64,000 nt of DNA from positions 186,001 through 250,000 of the forward strand of contig CAVPMW010000015.1 of the NCBI GenBank assembly GCA_963706515.1. Direction: 5' to 3'. Below are positions 62,212 through 64,000 of this stretch, in pieces. This stretch comes from CAVPMW01 sp963706515 (lineage in GTDB: Bacteria > Chloroflexota > Anaerolineae > Anaerolineales > UBA4823). Position 1 is the stretch's first letter, and each line of letters starts with the position of its first letter. The position numbers and the translations under genes were made by a program. Under the pieces are notes generated by a model. It searched no databases. It saw only the letters and a list, made by a program, of their open reading frames with translations, and had not been told where the DNA came from.

Positions 62212-62806
62212 TTATTGGGTTGGGGTCTGGGCGTGGGAGATGACCTCTATCGGGTCACCCGGTCGAACTTCGCCCCCCTCGATGACTCGCATATAGATGC
62301 CGCGCAGGTTCCTGATGGCGCAGCGGCTTCATCGAGACGAATTTAAGTGCATCATCACCGAACCGGCCGCGGAACTTCTGGCAGCCATTGTGAGCCAGCG
62401 GCGTGATCTCCAGGGTTGCGCTGCCAAGCCTCACCCGGCTTCCCGGCGGCAGGTTGCTCGCAGAAAGGTCCAAATCCACGATGATGTTATCCCCGAAAAG
62501 GGTGAGCGGCTGACCGTTGGCAATCAACCCAGCCACGTCTATCTGCATAACGGTAAGCGCTGCCTCCATGTCCGGTTTCGCCAGGCGACCCCACGCGTCT
62601 CCCGGTATGCCCTTATCTGGCATCAAGATTACCTGGTCTAACGTCTCCCGTAGACCGCCTTCGACTTTCCGGATCAGCATGATGACCGAACCCCGGTCGG
62701 CTGGCGCCTCGGGCAGCGCCATCAGCTGTTTTTCCAGCTCATCCAGGTTCCGGAATCGAGCCGTATCTCCGGTTGAGTTTGAATTGATTATGATCGCCTC
62801 TTGCAC
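62212..62806 (-). CDS. MOSC-domain protein (one frameshift)
   Basis: MOSC (molybdenum cofactor sulfurase C-terminal) domain protein of about 198 residues. VEGGLRETLDQVILMPDKGI, PGDAWGRLAKPDMEAALTVM, LDLSASNLPPGSRVRLGSAT and the conserved Cys in AHNGCQKFRGRFGDDALKFV are typical. The frame breaks near 62317; shifting one base gives NLRGIYMRVIEGGEVRPGDP and ends at 62212. These proteins handle sulfur for molybdenum/tungsten cofactors or related chemistry; a link to the AOR in this window is possible but not shown. It faces the ArsR-ArsC gene. Confidence 0.88.
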
Positions 62807-62869
62807 AGTATCTCATCTCCTTGCCGCATAATTGTCGTGCGGGAATGGTCAGGGTTTGATGTTCTTGGG

Positions 62870-64000
62870 TTATTTTTCAGAAGCATCGATCGATGCGAGC
62901 AGCTCACGGGCATCCTGCAGGTCAGGGATTTCATGACCTTCCTGGAACCAGGCATATATGGGCGCTAATAGCTGGCAGGCCTCGCTGGCTCTCCCCTGGT
63001 TGGTCCACAGGCGCGCCAGTGGAACCGCTGCCCGCAGCTCCAGCATCCTGGCCTCCTGCCTCCGGGCGACAGCCAGCGCCTTGTTGAACTCCTCTTCCGC
63101 ACCTCCAGTATCACTGCAAAGCACCAGCAGTTCTGCCTTACGCCGGTAGATCTCTGCCTCATACCAGCGCTCATCACTATTTTTCATAATTTCTTGCGCC
63201 TTTTCTATAGTGCTCAGCCCCATGGCGATCTTCCCCAGCCTGCCATACCGCTCGGCCTGAAGTGACATAAAAAAGGGGATCAATCCACTGGTTCCGGCAG
63301 GATGATGGGCATTAATGCCCTCCTGGATTAAAGCAATCCCATCTTCGCTATCTCCGAACTCTGCTTTCGCCCAACCAAGCATTACAATTCCAAAGGTAAG
63401 CCAGAAGTAAACGTGATATTCACGGCAGTAGGTAACCAGTTCTGCAGCTCGCTCCTGGCTCACGGAGAAATCACGGAGGTGGTTGTGCAGCATGACATAA
63501 AAATTTAATGCATACGATTTGCTCAAGGGATGTCCAAGCTCCTCAGCAAACTCCAGCGACTGCTGGCAGGCTTTGCTGGCTTGGGAAGGGTAACCCAGGA
63601 ACCACAGGGTGAATCCCAGCCTGCACAAGCACACAATCCTGGGATCCTGGGAATACCGCGAGAGGTGAGTTTGCAGCTGCTGTGGATCGTAAAGCCCGAG
63701 CGCCGTGCTCAGGTGTTCGCGCGCCTGTAAGAACTCCCCCAGCCAGAATTGTGAGACGCCAATAACATAGTGACCCTCGACGCGCAACAAGGGGTCATCC
63801 TGGCTTTCGGCAATGTCCACCAGCTTCTCGCCGTAGTCCAGCCCTTCTCGGTTATTAGCGTGCACAATATTGGAGATAGCCAGGGCGCGGAGGATCGGAG
63901 GTGTGGCTGGCTGCCCGAGCTGTTTGCAGAGCGCCTGTGCCCGGCTGTAAACTTGAAGCACCTCGGGCTCTCCATATCCCTGGCTGGCGACCAGCGAAGC
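62870..64000 (-). CDS. TPR-repeat C-terminal part of a large regulatory ATPase/cyclase-type protein (partial)
   Basis: 377 codons open to the window edge. The sequence is a run of tetratricopeptide-like repeats: LGLYDPQQLQTHLSRYSQDP, CLCRLGFTLWFLGYPSQASK, HPLSKSYALNFYVMLHNHLR, ITFGIVMLGWAKAEFGDSED-like segment, DERWYEAEIYRRKAELLVLC, and MLELRAAVPLARLWTNQGRA. This matches the C-terminal TPR region of very large AAA-ATPase proteins, often fused to adenylate/guanylate cyclase or LuxR/SARP domains. The N-terminal domains lie outside the window, so the class cannot be fixed. Stop at 62870. Confidence 0.85.
   Translation of the reverse strand, partial: ASLVASQGYGEPEVLQVYSRAQALCKQLGQPATPPILRALAISNIVHANNREGLDYGEKLVDIAESQDDPLLRVEGHYVIGVSQFWLGEFLQAREHLSTALGLYDPQQLQTHLSRYSQDPRIVCLCRLGFTLWFLGYPSQASKACQQSLEFAEELGHPLSKSYALNFYVMLHNHLRDFSVSQERAAELVTYCREYHVYFWLTFGIVMLGWAKAEFGDSEDGIALIQEGINAHHPAGTSGLIPFFMSLQAERYGRLGKIAMGLSTIEKAQEIMKNSDERWYEAEIYRRKAELLVLCSDTGGAEEEFNKALAVARRQEARMLELRAAVPLARLWTNQGRASEACQLLAPIYAWFQEGHEIPDLQDARELLASIDASEK

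Noticed and set aside
1..64000. tRNA, rRNA, insertion sequences, prophage or CRISPR
   Set aside because: No cloverleaf-like tRNA elements, transposase motifs, integrase genes, or repeat-spacer arrays could be found by reading both strands.

Overview
The window looks like bacterial chromosome, most likely from an anaerobic or facultative member of the Chloroflexota (Anaerolineae-like). The basis is the gene mix: many family-1 sugar ABC transporters with lipoprotein binding proteins, a tungsten-type aldehyde ferredoxin oxidoreductase, four-subunit 2-oxoacid:ferredoxin oxidoreductase, a probable F420-type luciferase-like oxidoreductase, and large TPR regulators. No rRNA or marker gene is present, so this placement is an inference. 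I see no tRNA, rRNA, CRISPR array, insertion sequence or prophage. About a third of the genes carry one or more single-base frameshifts inside conserved domains, densest in the first 3 kb. I read these mainly as assembly or sequencing indels and annotate the genes as whole loci.

Region 1 (1-4.5 kb): an alpha-glucoside-type sugar ABC transporter (binding protein and two permeases) with its LacI-family regulator. Region 2 (4.5-26.3 kb): mixed housekeeping and stress genes. They include OsmC, several methyltransferases, an SDR with an extra C-terminal domain, a glycosyl-transfer type membrane protein, a CDGSH/mono-cluster Fe-S protein, a GyrI-like protein, a cytochrome b5-like protein, catalase-peroxidase KatG, a Kelch-repeat lipoprotein, a Tat/lipoprotein dienelactone hydrolase, a divergent LLM oxidoreductase/TetR pair around a perfect 20-bp palindrome, a TMEM175-type channel, a GH20 hexosaminidase and a pore-like membrane protein.

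Region 3 (26.3-61.3 kb) is the most interesting part: a large divergent catabolic island centred on an IclR-type regulator (42.9-43.7 kb). Leftward from the regulator run an aldehyde dehydrogenase, an acetoacetate-decarboxylase-like protein, a 2-hydroxyacid dehydrogenase, a complete sugar/polyol ABC transporter (binding protein, two permeases, a small two-helix protein and two different ATPases), an MDR alcohol dehydrogenase, two KduD-like SDRs, a HAD phosphatase, a royal-jelly/SMP-30-like propeller protein (possible lactonase), an FGGY kinase and a DapA-family lyase. Rightward run a cupin, a 2-keto-3-deoxygluconate-type kinase, a 2-hydroxyacid dehydrogenase, an iron alcohol dehydrogenase, another 2-hydroxyacid dehydrogenase, AOR, KorDABC, SucCD-like acyl-CoA synthetase, a MoaD-like protein, a GntR regulator, xylulokinase and a fused LutA-LutB-LutC lactate/glycolate oxidation protein. 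The set ends at a strong bidirectional terminator.

Together these genes suggest import of a sugar, polyol or sugar acid, its oxidation to aldonate/keto-deoxy acids, and cleavage or dehydration. The resulting aldehydes and 2-hydroxyacids would then be oxidised to 2-oxoacids, acyl-CoA and finally acid plus ATP, with reduced ferredoxin as a by-product. The substrate cannot be named from sequence alone. Region 4 (61.3-64 kb) holds an ArsR-ArsC fusion with a clear promoter/operator, a MOSC-domain protein and the end of a large TPR-containing protein.
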